From: Devosia sp. YIM 151766
GTDB lineage: Bacteria > Pseudomonadota > Alphaproteobacteria > Rhizobiales > Devosiaceae
Assembly (NCBI RefSeq): GCF_030285925.1
Contig: NZ_CP127251.1
Location: forward strand, 2,356,001 to 2,420,000
Length of the DNA: 64,000 nt
Reading direction: 5' to 3'
A model generated the notes under the pieces. It searched no databases, had not been told where the DNA came from, and saw nothing but the letters and a program-made list of their open reading frames with translations. Of the stretch, positions 26,007-37,599 are shown piece after piece (the stretch's first letter is position 1; every line of letters starts with the position of its first letter). The position numbers were made by a program, and so were the translations under genes.

Positions 26007-26663
26007 ATGTTCTTCCGCCACAAGCCGACAAACCTGCCTTCCGCCGCCGAGGCCCTGCCCGGCCGCGCCGAAGAAATGTCCATTGAACCCAATCACTTCG
26101 TCAATGGCGAGCTGCTCAAGGGACCCTATCCCGAAGGTGCCGAGACCATCTATTTCGGCCTGGGCTGCTTCTGGGGAGCCGAGCGGCTATTCTGGCAATT
26201 GCCAGGAGTGATCGTCACCGCCGTGGGCTATCAGGGCGGGCATACGCCCAACCCGACCTATGAGGAAGCCTGCTCCGGTCTGACCGGCCATACCGAGGCG
26301 GTCAAAGTGGTCTATCATCCCAAAATTATCGGTCTCGACACCCTGCTCAAGACCTTCTGGGAGGAGCATGACCCGACACAGGGCATGCGTCAGGGCAATG
26401 ACATGGGCACGCAATATCGCTCGGCCATCTATACGACCACGCCGCAACAGGCTGAAATCGTTGAGAAAAGCCGCGCAACCTATGGCGAGGCGCTCAAGGC
26501 CAAGGGCCTGGGACCGATCACCACCGAGATCGGGCCGGCCGGGCCGTTCTATTATGCCGAGACCTATCACCAGCAATATCTGGCCAAGAATCCCAATGGC
26601 TATTGCGGGCTGGCGGGCACCGGGGTGAGCTGCCCGATCGGGCTCGGCGTGGCCGCCCAATAG
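26007..26663 (+). CDS. msrA: Peptide methionine sulfoxide reductase MsrA
   Basis: The 218-aa enzyme reduces methionine-S-sulfoxide in proteins and free methionine. The catalytic motif GCFWGAE is at 53-59, with [23 protein letters not shown] following, and recycling cysteines are near the C-terminus ([11 protein letters not shown]). The ~50-residue N-terminal extension is common in alphaproteobacterial MsrA. A ribosome site (AAAGGAG) precedes the ATG. Confidence 0.95.
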   Translation: MFFRHKPTNLPSAAEALPGRAEEMSIEPNHFVNGELLKGPYPEGAETIYFGLGCFWGAERLFWQLPGVIVTAVGYQGGHTPNPTYEEACSGLTGHTEAVKVVYHPKIIGLDTLLKTFWEEHDPTQGMRQGNDMGTQYRSAIYTTTPQQAEIVEKSRATYGEALKAKGLGPITTEIGPAGPFYYAETYHQQYLAKNPNGYCGLAGTGVSCPIGLGVAAQ

Positions 26664-26707
26664 CAAGTATTCGCTACCTGCCCGCCAAGTAATGCCGTGT
26701 TGGCAAA

Positions 26708-26734
26708 GGCCCCCAGTCCCTCACCCTGGGGGCC
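26708..26734. terminator. Hairpin between msrA and the YjbR-like gene
   Basis: GGCCCCCAG pairs perfectly with CTGGGGGCC around 9 bases, 44 bp after msrA. There is no T-run after it; probable msrA 3' end structure. Confidence 0.45.
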
Positions 26735-26763
26735 AATTGGCTAGCAGACTGTTAACTCCAGCC

Positions 26764-27126
26764 ATGTCCCATCTGCCGATCATGCACCGCGCCGCATTCG
26801 AGGCCTTCGTGCTGGGCCTGCCCGCCGCCGAGCTGGTGCGGCAATGGCGCGACGATTCGGTGGCCAAGGTGGGCGGCAGGATTTTCTGCCTGCTCGATCG
26901 CGATCCCGGCGAGGTCTGGCTCAAAGTGTCGGACATGGCCTTCGAACTGATGACCGAAATGCCCGGCATCCGCCCGGCGCCCTATTTCGCCCGCGCCCGA
27001 TGGGTGGCCATTTCCCATGAAAGCGCCCTGAGCGACGACGAGGTCAGGGCCTATATCAGGGAGGCGCACCGGCTGGTGGCGGGCCGACTCAGCCGCAAGA
27101 AGCGGCTGGAACTGGGATTGGCATAA
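26764..27126 (+). CDS. MmcQ/YjbR-family protein
   Basis: The 120-aa protein fits the YjbR/CyaY-like fold (KVGGRIFCLLDRDPGEVWLK, then EMPGIRPAPYFARARWVAIS). Members are small cytosolic proteins, sometimes called DNA-binding, without a settled function. The start at 26764 begins the conserved domain. It is convergent with the membrane glycosyltransferase gene. Confidence 0.82.
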   Translation: MSHLPIMHRAAFEAFVLGLPAAELVRQWRDDSVAKVGGRIFCLLDRDPGEVWLKVSDMAFELMTEMPGIRPAPYFARARWVAISHESALSDDEVRAYIREAHRLVAGRLSRKKRLELGLA

Positions 27127-27158
27127 AATCCCGATCCGGCACCGGGCACCGGAGTAAA

Positions 27159-28940
27159 TCAAGGCAGGATGGCATAGACCTTGAGCGGGCCGCCGACGGA
27201 GACGTCGACCAACCAGTCCGGCAGAATATCATTGGCCAGCAGATTGAGAACGGTGCCGGGCTCGTCGCGCGCCGGCCCATGCATTTCGGGCAAGGCCTCG
27301 CAGGTGACCAGCAGGCCGAGCCCGCGTTGCTCGGCGATGCGGCGGGCGGTGGCGGCGGGACCATTGAAGAAGCGGAACGTGTCGAGCAGACCCCGCTGGT
27401 TGCGATGATAGGGCGCGCCGACCACGGCATGCGGCGTTTCGAGCAGGATATGGGCGCCCAAATCGATGGGCGCCATGATCCGCTCCGGCGGCAGCGCCCG
27501 CAGGTCGGCGAAGGCGGCGGGAGCGAGACACGCCATGCGGCCTTCCCGCGTTTCGGCCATGGCAGGGCCACCGCCCTGCGGCATGAGGCCGAGCACCAGA
27601 TTGACCAGCAGCACCAGGACCAGGCCGCAGGCGGCCAGCCAGGCGCCGAGCAGCGCCATGATCCGCGGCAGGCGCGGATGGGCCAGATAGGCGCGCCGTG
27701 CCATGACGATCAGCCAGGCGGCGGCCGGAACCGCCGGCAACACGGCCAGCCGGGCCCCGCGTATCTGGGCCAGCATGATGAAGGCGGTGCAGGTGATGAA
27801 GACCAACAGGATCAGCCAGGCGAGGCGGTGCCGCGCGTCGAAGCGGCAGGCGACCAGCCCGGCGAGCAGACCGAGCAGGATCGGCACGGCGACGCCGATG
27901 GCATAGGCGGGCATTGTCGCCAGCGCTTGATGCCAGGGCTGAGCCTCGACAATGGCGGCGATCCAATTGTCGCGCAGCCAGGGATCGAGCGCGGCATAGG
28001 GGCCGGCGAGGCATTGCGGATAGACGAGAACCACCAGGGCGGCGGCGGCCAGGCCCATGCTGGACAATAGGGCTAGGCGCTGCCAGAGCACCCGCGGCGC
28101 CGGCAGGATCGAGACCAGGAGATAGGCGCCGCCGATTGCCAGCGCCGCCAGCACATAGACCGGCGAAATCGCGTCGCAGGCCGCTTCCAGCCAGCGCCCG
28201 GGCGGCCGGGCCAGCAGGAAATGAACCAGCATGAAGCCGGCAAAGCCGAGCCCGAAACGGCGCAGATTGACGGCGCGGGCCGGATCGGCGGCATAGGCCA
28301 GGCCGAATGCCAGGATCGTAGCGACGACGCCGGGTATGGCCTCGACGGCGATGGACAGCGCCGTGGCGGCGGCCAGGCCGGCGAGCCAGGCCCAGAGCGG
28401 ACGGTGCAGGGCCAGCAGCGTCGCCAGCAGGCAGGCCATGGTCAGCACGATGACGACATTGTGGTGGTCCACTCGCCCGGGCAGGAATTCGGCCAGGACG
28501 GCGGGGGCGAGAATGGGCAGCGCCAAGGCGGGCAATAGACCCTCGCGCCCGACCAGTTCGAAGGTCACGCGCTTGGAAAGCCAGAGCAGCAGGCCCAGCA
28601 GCAGCAGCGGCCAGATCGTGCCGGTGACCGCCAAGGCCGCCTGCGGTTCGAACAGGAGAGAAGAAAAAGCCAGCAAGCCAGCCAGCGGCAGATCGACCAG
28701 CCGCGACCAATGGATATCGGCGCCATAGGGCGTGTCGAGCCGATGCTGGATAGGATCGTACCAGCCCTGCCCGGCGAGAAAATCGCGGGCCACGACCATG
28801 TGCATGGCATCGTCGGTATCGATGAAGAGCGGAGCACCGGCATTGGTGGCGAAGCTGCGGACAATCAGCGCGACGGCGACCAGCGACCAGATCAGGATGA
28901 ACCAGTGCCGGTCACGGAGATTGAGCGTGGAAGACGACAC
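27159..28940 (-). CDS. Polytopic membrane protein, STT3/GT-C-like glycosyltransferase
   Basis: The 593-aa protein has about 12 hydrophobic segments and then a soluble C-terminal ~130 residues. In the first external loop there is a DTDDAMHMVVARDFL motif (from residue 41), and later RVDHHN (about residue 155). These resemble the acidic loop and the DHH motif of oligosaccharyltransferase STT3/AglB-type GT-C enzymes, which use lipid-linked sugars. A WWDYG motif is not evident, so it may be a distant GT-C transferase and not a true oligosaccharyltransferase. It stands alone with no glycan genes adjacent. Donor and acceptor are unknown. Confidence 0.6.
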   Translation of the reverse strand: MSSSTLNLRDRHWFILIWSLVAVALIVRSFATNAGAPLFIDTDDAMHMVVARDFLAGQGWYDPIQHRLDTPYGADIHWSRLVDLPLAGLLAFSSLLFEPQAALAVTGTIWPLLLLGLLLWLSKRVTFELVGREGLLPALALPILAPAVLAEFLPGRVDHHNVVIVLTMACLLATLLALHRPLWAWLAGLAAATALSIAVEAIPGVVATILAFGLAYAADPARAVNLRRFGLGFAGFMLVHFLLARPPGRWLEAACDAISPVYVLAALAIGGAYLLVSILPAPRVLWQRLALLSSMGLAAAALVVLVYPQCLAGPYAALDPWLRDNWIAAIVEAQPWHQALATMPAYAIGVAVPILLGLLAGLVACRFDARHRLAWLILLVFITCTAFIMLAQIRGARLAVLPAVPAAAWLIVMARRAYLAHPRLPRIMALLGAWLAACGLVLVLLVNLVLGLMPQGGGPAMAETREGRMACLAPAAFADLRALPPERIMAPIDLGAHILLETPHAVVGAPYHRNQRGLLDTFRFFNGPAATARRIAEQRGLGLLVTCEALPEMHGPARDEPGTVLNLLANDILPDWLVDVSVGGPLKVYAILP

Positions 28941-29376
28941 GGGAGAGGTCCTTTGGGCGGGTGGGGCTTAGGATGACCCGGCCGGGGTTAATGGGGGGTG
29001 GAGGGGATTTTTTGGATGGTTATTGGTTCGAGGGCGACGTCCAGTCTGGCCGCGAGAAGCGCTGCGCAGTGAATGGTTTAAGACTGAGTTGACGCGAGGC
29101 GTGTGGCTCCATCCCCCCTTCCCCTTGAGGGGAGGGATTGAGGGTGGGGGTGTCGGAGCCAGGGACGAGGCTGCCGGATGTGTAGGAACCGCAGCACCCC
29201 CTCCCCTTCCCTCCCCTCAAGGGGGGAGGGGGCTAAGGGTCTCACGTCCCGAGACAACTTAGCTCGAAGTGCCCTATGTAAACACTCCTCCTCAAGGGGG
29301 AGGGAGGCGCAGGGCGATGGTTCCGGGTAAGGCTATAGGCGGCCGCGCCTCTCCCGCCGGAGCCGAGAGGCCTCCC
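28941..29376. repeat. Gene-free region with three C/G-rich palindromic repeats
   Basis: No gene is supported here. Three related palindromes centred on CCTCAAGG or CCTTGAGG lie at about 29114-29152, 29197-29240 and 29285-29307. They belong to the dispersed CCCCTC...GAGGGG palindrome type also seen at 34.5-35.0 and 37.6 kb. The piece after the second (AAGGGTCTCACGTCCCGA) resembles the flank of the repeats near 42.25 kb, so it is part of the same repeat class. Confidence 0.6.
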
Positions 29377-30084
29377 CTACCCGTCTGCGCGCGGTTTGGG
29401 GGCGAGGCCGTGCATGAAGACCTGTTCGAGATAGCGGGCGGCGTCGTCGAAGCGGTTGTCGCCGTTGCGGTCGGGACCGAGCACGGCGCGGACCTGAACG
29501 TCGAAATCGGCATAATGCTGGGTGGTGGCCCAGATGGAAAAGATCAGGTGATAGGGATCGGTGCGCACCAGCTTGCCCTGGTCCATCCAGGCGAGCAGCA
29601 CCTTGGCCTTGTCATCGACAAGATTTTTGAGATCGATCTCGATCATGTCGCTGACATGTTCGGCGCCGCGCAGCATTTCATTGGCGAAGAGCCGGCTTTC
29701 GCGCGGAAAGTCGCGGGCCATTTCCAGCTTGCGGCGGATATAGGAGCGGATTTCGCCGAAAGGGTCGCCGCCATCGTTCATTTCGCGCAATGGCGCCAGC
29801 CAGGTATCGAGCAGGGTCGAAATCAGCCTTCGGTGAATCTCTTCCTTTTTGGGGAAGTAATAGAGCAGGTTGGGTTTGCTCATCCCCGCCACTTCGGCGA
29901 TCTGGTCGATGGTGGCGCCGCGAAAGCCGTGGACCGAAAACACTTCCAGCGCCGCTTCGAGGATGATGTCCTGCTTTTCCTTCTGGATGCGGGTCAGCGG
30001 CCGTGACCGCCCCGGGACGCGGCTGCCGGCGCCCTTCCGGGCCGAAATCGGCTGCTCGACGGCTTTCATTTTTCGCGGTGCCAT
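29377..30084 (-). CDS. TetR-family regulator, RutR-like repressor of pyrimidine degradation
   Basis: The protein (about 235 aa from ATG 30084) has a TetR HTH (ATIDQIAEVAGMSKPNLLYYFP) and a C-terminal domain of the RutR/YcdC kind (RESRLFANEMLRGAEH). RutR senses uracil and controls pyrimidine use. It is divergent from the pyrimidine/beta-alanine catabolic genes, and a near-consensus RutR box lies in the gap between them. An alternative upstream start at 30135 would overlap that box, so 30084 is preferred. Confidence 0.82.
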   Translation of the reverse strand: MAPRKMKAVEQPISARKGAGSRVPGRSRPLTRIQKEKQDIILEAALEVFSVHGFRGATIDQIAEVAGMSKPNLLYYFPKKEEIHRRLISTLLDTWLAPLREMNDGGDPFGEIRSYIRRKLEMARDFPRESRLFANEMLRGAEHVSDMIEIDLKNLVDDKAKVLLAWMDQGKLVRTDPYHLIFSIWATTQHYADFDVQVRAVLGPDRNGDNRFDDAARYLEQVFMHGLAPKPRADG

Positions 30085-30119
30085 TTTCGCCTTGCGGGAA
30101 TGTGTAGGGATGCTAACAT

Positions 30120-30135
30120 TTTTCCAACTGGTCAA
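30120..30135. promoter_or_regulatory. RutR-type operator upstream of the pyrimidine catabolic genes
   Basis: TTTTCCAACTGGTCAA matches the RutR consensus TTGACCA-NN-TGGTCAA at 12 of 14 specified positions; the right half is perfect. It lies in the divergent gap between the rutR-like gene and the transaminase gene. Confidence 0.65.
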
Positions 30136-30189
30136 AATTTCTTGGGTTCACTTGCCAACGTCAAGCCCCAAACGAAAAACCAGCCCAAT

Positions 30190-31539
<1,350 letters not shown>

Positions 31540-31605
31540 ATCGGAACAAACATTCTATGATGAAAAATATAGAATTTTTGTTCCCGTTAAGAAGAGGATT
31601 GGCTG

Positions 31606-33102
<1,497 letters not shown>

Positions 33103-33194
33103 GGACAAGATGGTCAGCGTCATCCACAAATCGCTGGCCCGTTCTCCCTCTCCTTGCGGAGCGGGCCTTGCCCGCTCATTCATGAGTTCTCCCG

Positions 33195-33232
33195 GCCCTG
33201 CCGCCCGCGTCAATGCGGCGGCGGGGCTTTTT
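33195..33232 (+). terminator. Probable terminator after mmsA
   Basis: CCCTGCCGC and GCGGCGGCGGGG form a GC-rich stem with a small bulge and are followed by CTTTTTCG. It lies 93 bp after mmsA and 30 bp before the next gene. Confidence 0.5.
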
Positions 33233-33261
33233 CGTTCCGACCATCACGACGAGCGCGCATC

Positions 33262-34512
33262 ATGACCTCTCCCGGCGAAAACCTTCGGATCAATGGCGAC
33301 AGGCTCTGGGAGAGCCTGATGGCAATGGCCGAGATCGGGCCGGGCATTGCCGGGGGCAATAATCGGCAGACGCTGACCGATGCCGACAAGCAGGGGCGCG
33401 AGCTGTTCCAGAGCTGGTGCGAACAGGCCGGCCTTTCCATGGGCGTCGACCAGATGGGCACCATGTTCATGACGCGACCCGGAACCGATCCGGACGCCCT
33501 GCCCGTCTATGTCGGCTCCCATCTCGATACCCAGCCCACCGGCGGCAAATATGACGGAGTGCTGGGGGTATTGGCCGGGCTCGAAGTGGTGCGCTCGCTC
33601 AACGATCTCAATATCCGCACCAGGCATCCGATCGTCGTCACCAACTGGACCAACGAGGAAGGCGCGCGCTTCGCCCCGGCCATGCTGGCTTCGGGCGTAT
33701 TTGCCGGAGTGCTGAGCCAGGATTACGCCTATTCCCGCCAGGACCGGGAGGGCAAGAGCTTCGGCGAGGAGCTGGAGCGCATCGGCTGGCGCGGCGAGGA
33801 GCAGGTGGGCGCGCGCAAGATGCACGCCTATTTCGAATATCATATCGAGCAGGGACCGATCCTCGAGGCAGAGAACAAGCAGATCGGCGTCGTCACCCAT
33901 GGCCAGGGCCTGTGGTGGCTCGAATTCACCCTGACCGGCAAGGAAGCCCATACCGGCTCGACGCCGATGAAGATGCGCGTCAATGCCGGGCTGGCCATGG
34001 CGCGGATCCTGGACATGGTGCAGGCGGTGGCCATGGAGCACCAGCCGGGCGCGGTGGGCGGAGTCGGGCAGATGCAGTTCTCCCCCAATTCACGCAATGT
34101 GCTGCCCGGCACGGTGGTGTTCACCGTCGATATCCGCTCGCCCGAACTGGCCAAGCTCACCGCCATGCGCGAGCGGATCGAGGCGCAGGCGCAGGCCATC
34201 TGCGCCGATCTGGGCGTGGACTATGCCATGGAAGCGGTGGGGCATTTCGATCCCGTCACCTTCGATCCAAAGCTGGTGGCGCGGGTGCGCGAGGCGGCCG
34301 AAAAGCTCGGCTACAGCCATATGGACATCGTGTCCGGCGCCGGCCACGACGCCTGTTGGGCCGCCAAGGTGGCGCCGGCGACGATGATCATGTGCCCCTG
34401 CGTGGACGGGCTCTCGCATAATGAGGCGGAAGACATTTCCAAGGAATGGGCAACCGCCGGAGCCGATGTGCTGTTCCACGCGGTGGTCGAGACGGCGGGG
34501 ATTGTAGAGTGA
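33262..34512 (+). CDS. Zn-dependent N-carbamoyl-beta-alanine amidohydrolase (hydantoinase/carbamoylase family)
   Basis: The 416-aa M20-type amidohydrolase shows the metal-binding pattern GSHLDTQPTGGKYDGVLGVL (about residues 80-100), TNEEGARF and FEYHIEQGPILE. It hydrolyses N-carbamoyl-beta-alanine to beta-alanine, CO2 and ammonia, the third step of reductive pyrimidine degradation. Allantoate amidohydrolase or L-carbamoylase activities are the family alternatives. The context with dihydropyrimidinase and transaminase supports the pyrimidine role. Confidence 0.87.
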   Translation: MTSPGENLRINGDRLWESLMAMAEIGPGIAGGNNRQTLTDADKQGRELFQSWCEQAGLSMGVDQMGTMFMTRPGTDPDALPVYVGSHLDTQPTGGKYDGVLGVLAGLEVVRSLNDLNIRTRHPIVVTNWTNEEGARFAPAMLASGVFAGVLSQDYAYSRQDREGKSFGEELERIGWRGEEQVGARKMHAYFEYHIEQGPILEAENKQIGVVTHGQGLWWLEFTLTGKEAHTGSTPMKMRVNAGLAMARILDMVQAVAMEHQPGAVGGVGQMQFSPNSRNVLPGTVVFTVDIRSPELAKLTAMRERIEAQAQAICADLGVDYAMEAVGHFDPVTFDPKLVARVREAAEKLGYSHMDIVSGAGHDACWAAKVAPATMIMCPCVDGLSHNEAEDISKEWATAGADVLFHAVVETAGIVE

Positions 34513-34584
34513 GAGTTAAGGCCCCCTCATCCGGCGCTGCGCGCCACCTTCTCCCCGAGGGGGAGAAGAATGGTCCGGCGCTCG

Positions 34585-34646
34585 CTCTTATTCCTCTCCC
34601 CCTCGGGGAGAGGGTGGATCGCGCGAAGCGCGAGACGGGTGAGGGC
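34585..34646 (+). repeat. Inverted palindromic repeat, left copy, before the DUF559 gene
   Basis: The first 33 bp (34585-34617, CTCTTATTCCTCTCCCCCTC and on) are the exact reverse complement of 35007-35039. A 19-bp variable stretch and then GGGTGAGGGC complete both copies. The repeat is itself palindromic (CTCCCCCTCGGGGAGAG). An additional palindrome of the same style lies just upstream at 34521-34570. Confidence 0.8.
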
Positions 34647-34654
34647 ATTTTTCC

Positions 34655-35149
34655 ATGACCACCCGGCCCCGCCAATTGCGCCGCAATGCGTCCATTGCCG
34701 AAAACCGGCTCTGGTACGTGCTGCGCAATCGCGGGCTGGCCGGGCATAAATTCGTCCGGCAATTTCCGGTCGGCCCGTATTTCGCCGATTTCGCCTGCCG
34801 CGAGGCTGCATTGATCGTCGAACTCGATGGCGGGCAGCATGCGGAAAATGCTGCCGATGAGAGGCGAACGGCATTTCTCAATGCCGAGGGCTATGCCGTT
34901 CTGCGGTTCTGGAACAACGAGGTGACGGGCAATCGGGAGGGTGTGCTGTCGGCCATCCTTGGCGTGATCGAGGGTTCGCCCTCACCCGACCTCCGCTTCG
35001 CTTCGGCCACCCTCTCCCCGAGGGGGAGAGGAATAAGAGGGATGCGCGCCTCCGATAGCGCCAAAGCTTCAATAATGGCTCGGTCCGTTCTGCTCTCTCT
35101 CGGGGAGATGGATGAAGGGTCTAAAAGACGAGAGGAAAACGCATCATGA
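34655..35149 (+). CDS. DUF559 (Vsr-like) endonuclease-fold protein between inverted repeats
   Basis: The 164-aa protein has the DUF559 core RRNASIAENRLWYVLRNRGL...VGPYFADFACREAALIVELDGGQHAE, which keeps the D/E-x-D/E-G-x-Q/H acidic active-site style of Vsr/PD-(D/E)XK nucleases. The domain ends near residue 110 (LSAILGVIEG). The rest is encoded by the right-hand repeat (SPSPDLRFASATLSPRGRG) and spacer and is unlikely to be conserved. The last codons overlap the dihydropyrimidinase start. It interrupts an otherwise metabolic operon. The function of DUF559 proteins is not established. Confidence 0.8.
   Translation: MTTRPRQLRRNASIAENRLWYVLRNRGLAGHKFVRQFPVGPYFADFACREAALIVELDGGQHAENAADERRTAFLNAEGYAVLRFWNNEVTGNREGVLSAILGVIEGSPSPDLRFASATLSPRGRGIRGMRASDSAKASIMARSVLLSLGEMDEGSKRREENAS
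34977..35039 (-). repeat. Inverted palindromic repeat, right copy, inside the end of the DUF559 ORF
   Basis: The segment is the inverted partner of 34585-34646: 35007-35039 is an exact 33-bp reverse complement, then a variable 19-bp middle, then GCCCTCACCC. Both copies frame the DUF559 domain. Confidence 0.8.
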
Positions 35150-36597
35150 GCACGATTATCAAGGGCGGCACTGTCGTTACGGCAGACCTCAGCTATGAAG
35201 CCGATGTGAAGATCGAGGGCGATGTGATCGTCGAGATCGGGCAGAACCTGTCCGGCGACGAGGTTCTCGACGCCAGTGGCTGCTATGTCATGCCCGGTGG
35301 CATCGATCCGCATACGCATCTGGAAATGCCGTTCATGGGCACCTATTCGGCCGACGATTTCGAGAGCGGCACACGGGCCGCGCTGGCCGGCGGCACTACG
35401 ATGGTGGTGGATTTCTGCCTGCCCAATCCCGACCAGAGCCTGCTCGAGGCGCTCAAGATGTGGGACAACAAGGCCGGCAAGGCGAGCACCGATTATTCCT
35501 TCCACATGGCCATCACCTGGTGGGGCGAGCAGGTGTTCGAGGAAATGGCCGAAGTGGTCGATCGCGGCATTACCAGCTTCAAGCATTTCATGGCCTATAA
35601 GGGCGCGCTGATGGTGAACGACGACGAGATGTTCGCCAGCTTCCAGCGCTGCGCCGCCCTCGGCGCCCTGCCCCTGGTGCATGCCGAAAACGGTGACGTG
35701 GTCGCGGCAATGACGGAAAAGCTGCTGGCCGAAGGCAATAACGGCCCGGAAGGCCATGCCTATTCGCGGCCGCCGGAAGTGGAGGGCGAAGCCACCAACC
35801 GCGCCATCATGCTGGCGGATATGGCGGGCGTGCCGCTCTATGTGGTGCATACCAGCTGCGAGCAGTCGCATGAAGCCATCCGCCGGGCGCGGCAGAAGGG
35901 CATGCGCGTTTATGGCGAGCCGCTGATCCAGCATCTGACGCTGGACGAGAGCGAATATTTCAACCCCGATTGGGACCATGCGGCGCGGCGGGTGATGTCG
36001 CCGCCCTTCCGCAACAAGGCGCATCAGGACTCGCTCTGGGCCGGGCTGCAGGCGGGCTCGCTCTCCTGCGTGGCCACCGACCATTGCGCCTTCACCTCCG
36101 AGCAGAAGCGCACCGGCATCGGCAATTTCGCCAAGATTCCCAATGGCACCGGTGGGCTGGAGGACCGGCTGCCGGTGCTGTGGACGGCAGGGGTCAATAC
36201 CGGCCGGCTGACGCCCAACGAATTCGTGGCGGTGACCTCGACCAATATCGCCAAGATCCTCAATCTCTATCCGAAAAAAGGGGCGGTGATGGTGGGCGCC
36301 GATGCCGACCTCGTGGTCTGGGACCCCAAAAGCAGCAAGACGATCTCGGCCAAAAGCCAGCAATCGGTGATCGACTATAATGTGTTCGAAGGCTTCGAAG
36401 TGACCGGCCTGCCCCGCTACGTGCTGAGCCGAGGCAAGGTGTCGGTGGCCGAAAACGAGGTGAAGGCGGAGCCGGGCCATGGCAAGTTCGTGGCCCGCGA
36501 GGCCAAGAATCCTGTGAACCGCGCGCTTAGCCAGTGGAAGGAAATCGTCGCGCCGCGCAAGGTTGAGCGGACAGGCATTCCGGCAAGTGGGGTATAA
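35146..36597 (+). CDS. Dihydropyrimidinase/D-hydantoinase
   Basis: The 483-aa amidohydrolase has the zinc motif GGIDPHTHLEMPF (about residues 52-64), the carbamylated lysine in FKHFMAYKGALMV, and further His ligands in HAENGD and VHTS. It opens dihydrouracil or hydantoin rings to N-carbamoyl compounds, which the preceding amidohydrolase uses. Its start overlaps the DUF559 ORF by four bases. Dihydropyrimidine dehydrogenase (PydA) genes, needed for the first step, are not in the window. Confidence 0.92.
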   Translation: MSTIIKGGTVVTADLSYEADVKIEGDVIVEIGQNLSGDEVLDASGCYVMPGGIDPHTHLEMPFMGTYSADDFESGTRAALAGGTTMVVDFCLPNPDQSLLEALKMWDNKAGKASTDYSFHMAITWWGEQVFEEMAEVVDRGITSFKHFMAYKGALMVNDDEMFASFQRCAALGALPLVHAENGDVVAAMTEKLLAEGNNGPEGHAYSRPPEVEGEATNRAIMLADMAGVPLYVVHTSCEQSHEAIRRARQKGMRVYGEPLIQHLTLDESEYFNPDWDHAARRVMSPPFRNKAHQDSLWAGLQAGSLSCVATDHCAFTSEQKRTGIGNFAKIPNGTGGLEDRLPVLWTAGVNTGRLTPNEFVAVTSTNIAKILNLYPKKGAVMVGADADLVVWDPKSSKTISAKSQQSVIDYNVFEGFEVTGLPRYVLSRGKVSVAENEVKAEPGHGKFVAREAKNPVNRALSQWKEIVAPRKVERTGIPASGV

Positions 36598-36709
36598 TTC
36601 TCGGCATACTGACCAATAATGAGGCACGTGCACAAGGGAGAGGAAGCGAGCAGAGGCAAAGACCTGCGCTTCCCGGGAACGGCACGGAGCTTGCAAGAAC
36701 GACAAGGCT

Positions 36710-36729
36710 GCCGGACGGACCTGTCCGGC
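36710..36729. promoter_or_regulatory. Hairpin in the 157-bp leader of the ABC importer operon
   Basis: GCCGGAC pairs with GTCCGGC around six bases, 26 bp before the start of the ABC ATPase. No known riboswitch core, including the thiamine box, is visible in 36598-36754. The hairpin may be an attenuator or only a local structure. Confidence 0.35.
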
Positions 36730-36754
36730 GGGAATAAAAAATAGGGGTGGGCTA

Positions 36755-37585
36755 TTGGCCGGGACGATCGATAACAGCGCAGGACAGGCAGCGGCAGGGA
36801 CCGCCCCGGTGATCCGCGCGGACCAATTGGGGCTGACCTTCCCCGCAGGGGACGGCGACGTCGTGGCGCTGTCCGACGTGACCCTCACCATTGAAAAGGG
36901 CGACTTCGTTTCCTTTATCGGCCCCTCGGGCTGCGGCAAGACGACGTTCCTGCGCACTATTGCCGACCTCGAAAAGCCCACTTCGGGCACGCTGAGCATC
37001 AATGGGCAGACGCCGGAAGAGGCACGCAAGAGCCGGGCCTATGGCTATGTCTTCCAGGCGGCGGCACTTTATCCCTGGCGGAATATCGAGAAGAACGTGG
37101 CGCTGCCGCTCGAAATCATGGGCTATTCGGCCGCCGAGCAGGCCGAGCGGGTCAAGCGCACGCTGGACCTGGTCAATCTGGCCGGCTTTGAGAAGAAATT
37201 TCCCTGGCAGCTGTCCGGCGGCATGCAGCAGCGGGCCTCCATCGCAAGGGCGCTGAGCTTCGACGCCGACCTGCTGCTGATGGACGAACCGTTCGGGGCG
37301 CTGGACGAGATCGTGCGCGATCATCTCAATTCCGAGCTTTTGAAGCTTTGGGATCGCACCCAGAAGACCATCTGCTTCGTCACCCATTCCATTCCCGAGG
37401 CGGTCTATCTGTCGACCAGGATCGTGGTGATGTCGCCGCGTCCCGGCCGGGTGACCGATATCATCGAAAGCACCCTGCCGCGCGAACGGCCGCTGGACAT
37501 TCGCGAGACGCCGGAATTCCTCGAAATCGCGGCGCGGGTGCGCGACGGGCTGCGGGCCGGGCATTCCTATGAGGAGGTGGCGTGA
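36755..37585 (+). CDS. NitT/TauT-family ABC transporter ATP-binding protein
   Basis: The 276-aa ATPase has Walker A GPSGCGKTT (about residues 57-65), signature LSGGMQQRASIARAL, and Walker B LLLMDEPFGALDE. It energises the importer made of the next three gene products. The start codon is TTG with AGGGGTGG upstream. The place directly after dihydropyrimidinase suggests import of pyrimidines, hydantoins or related precursors. Confidence 0.9.
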   Translation: MAGTIDNSAGQAAAGTAPVIRADQLGLTFPAGDGDVVALSDVTLTIEKGDFVSFIGPSGCGKTTFLRTIADLEKPTSGTLSINGQTPEEARKSRAYGYVFQAAALYPWRNIEKNVALPLEIMGYSAAEQAERVKRTLDLVNLAGFEKKFPWQLSGGMQQRASIARALSFDADLLLMDEPFGALDEIVRDHLNSELLKLWDRTQKTICFVTHSIPEAVYLSTRIVVMSPRPGRVTDIIESTLPRERPLDIRETPEFLEIAARVRDGLRAGHSYEEVA

Positions 37586-37599
37586 TGGGGTATGGCCTC

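Noticed and set aside
27229..28710. 493-aa minus-strand frame rich in Arg/Ala/Pro
   Set aside because: It is an alternative frame of the STT3-like membrane protein gene; its composition is typical of a GC-rich shadow.
28941..29376. Repeated palindromes as a CRISPR array
   Set aside because: The units are irregularly spaced, differ in sequence and have no constant-length spacers; no cas gene is present.
36598..36754. Thiamine or other riboswitch before the THI5-like ABC importer
   Set aside because: The region was read for the conserved thiamine-box cores and none is present; only one simple hairpin is seen.
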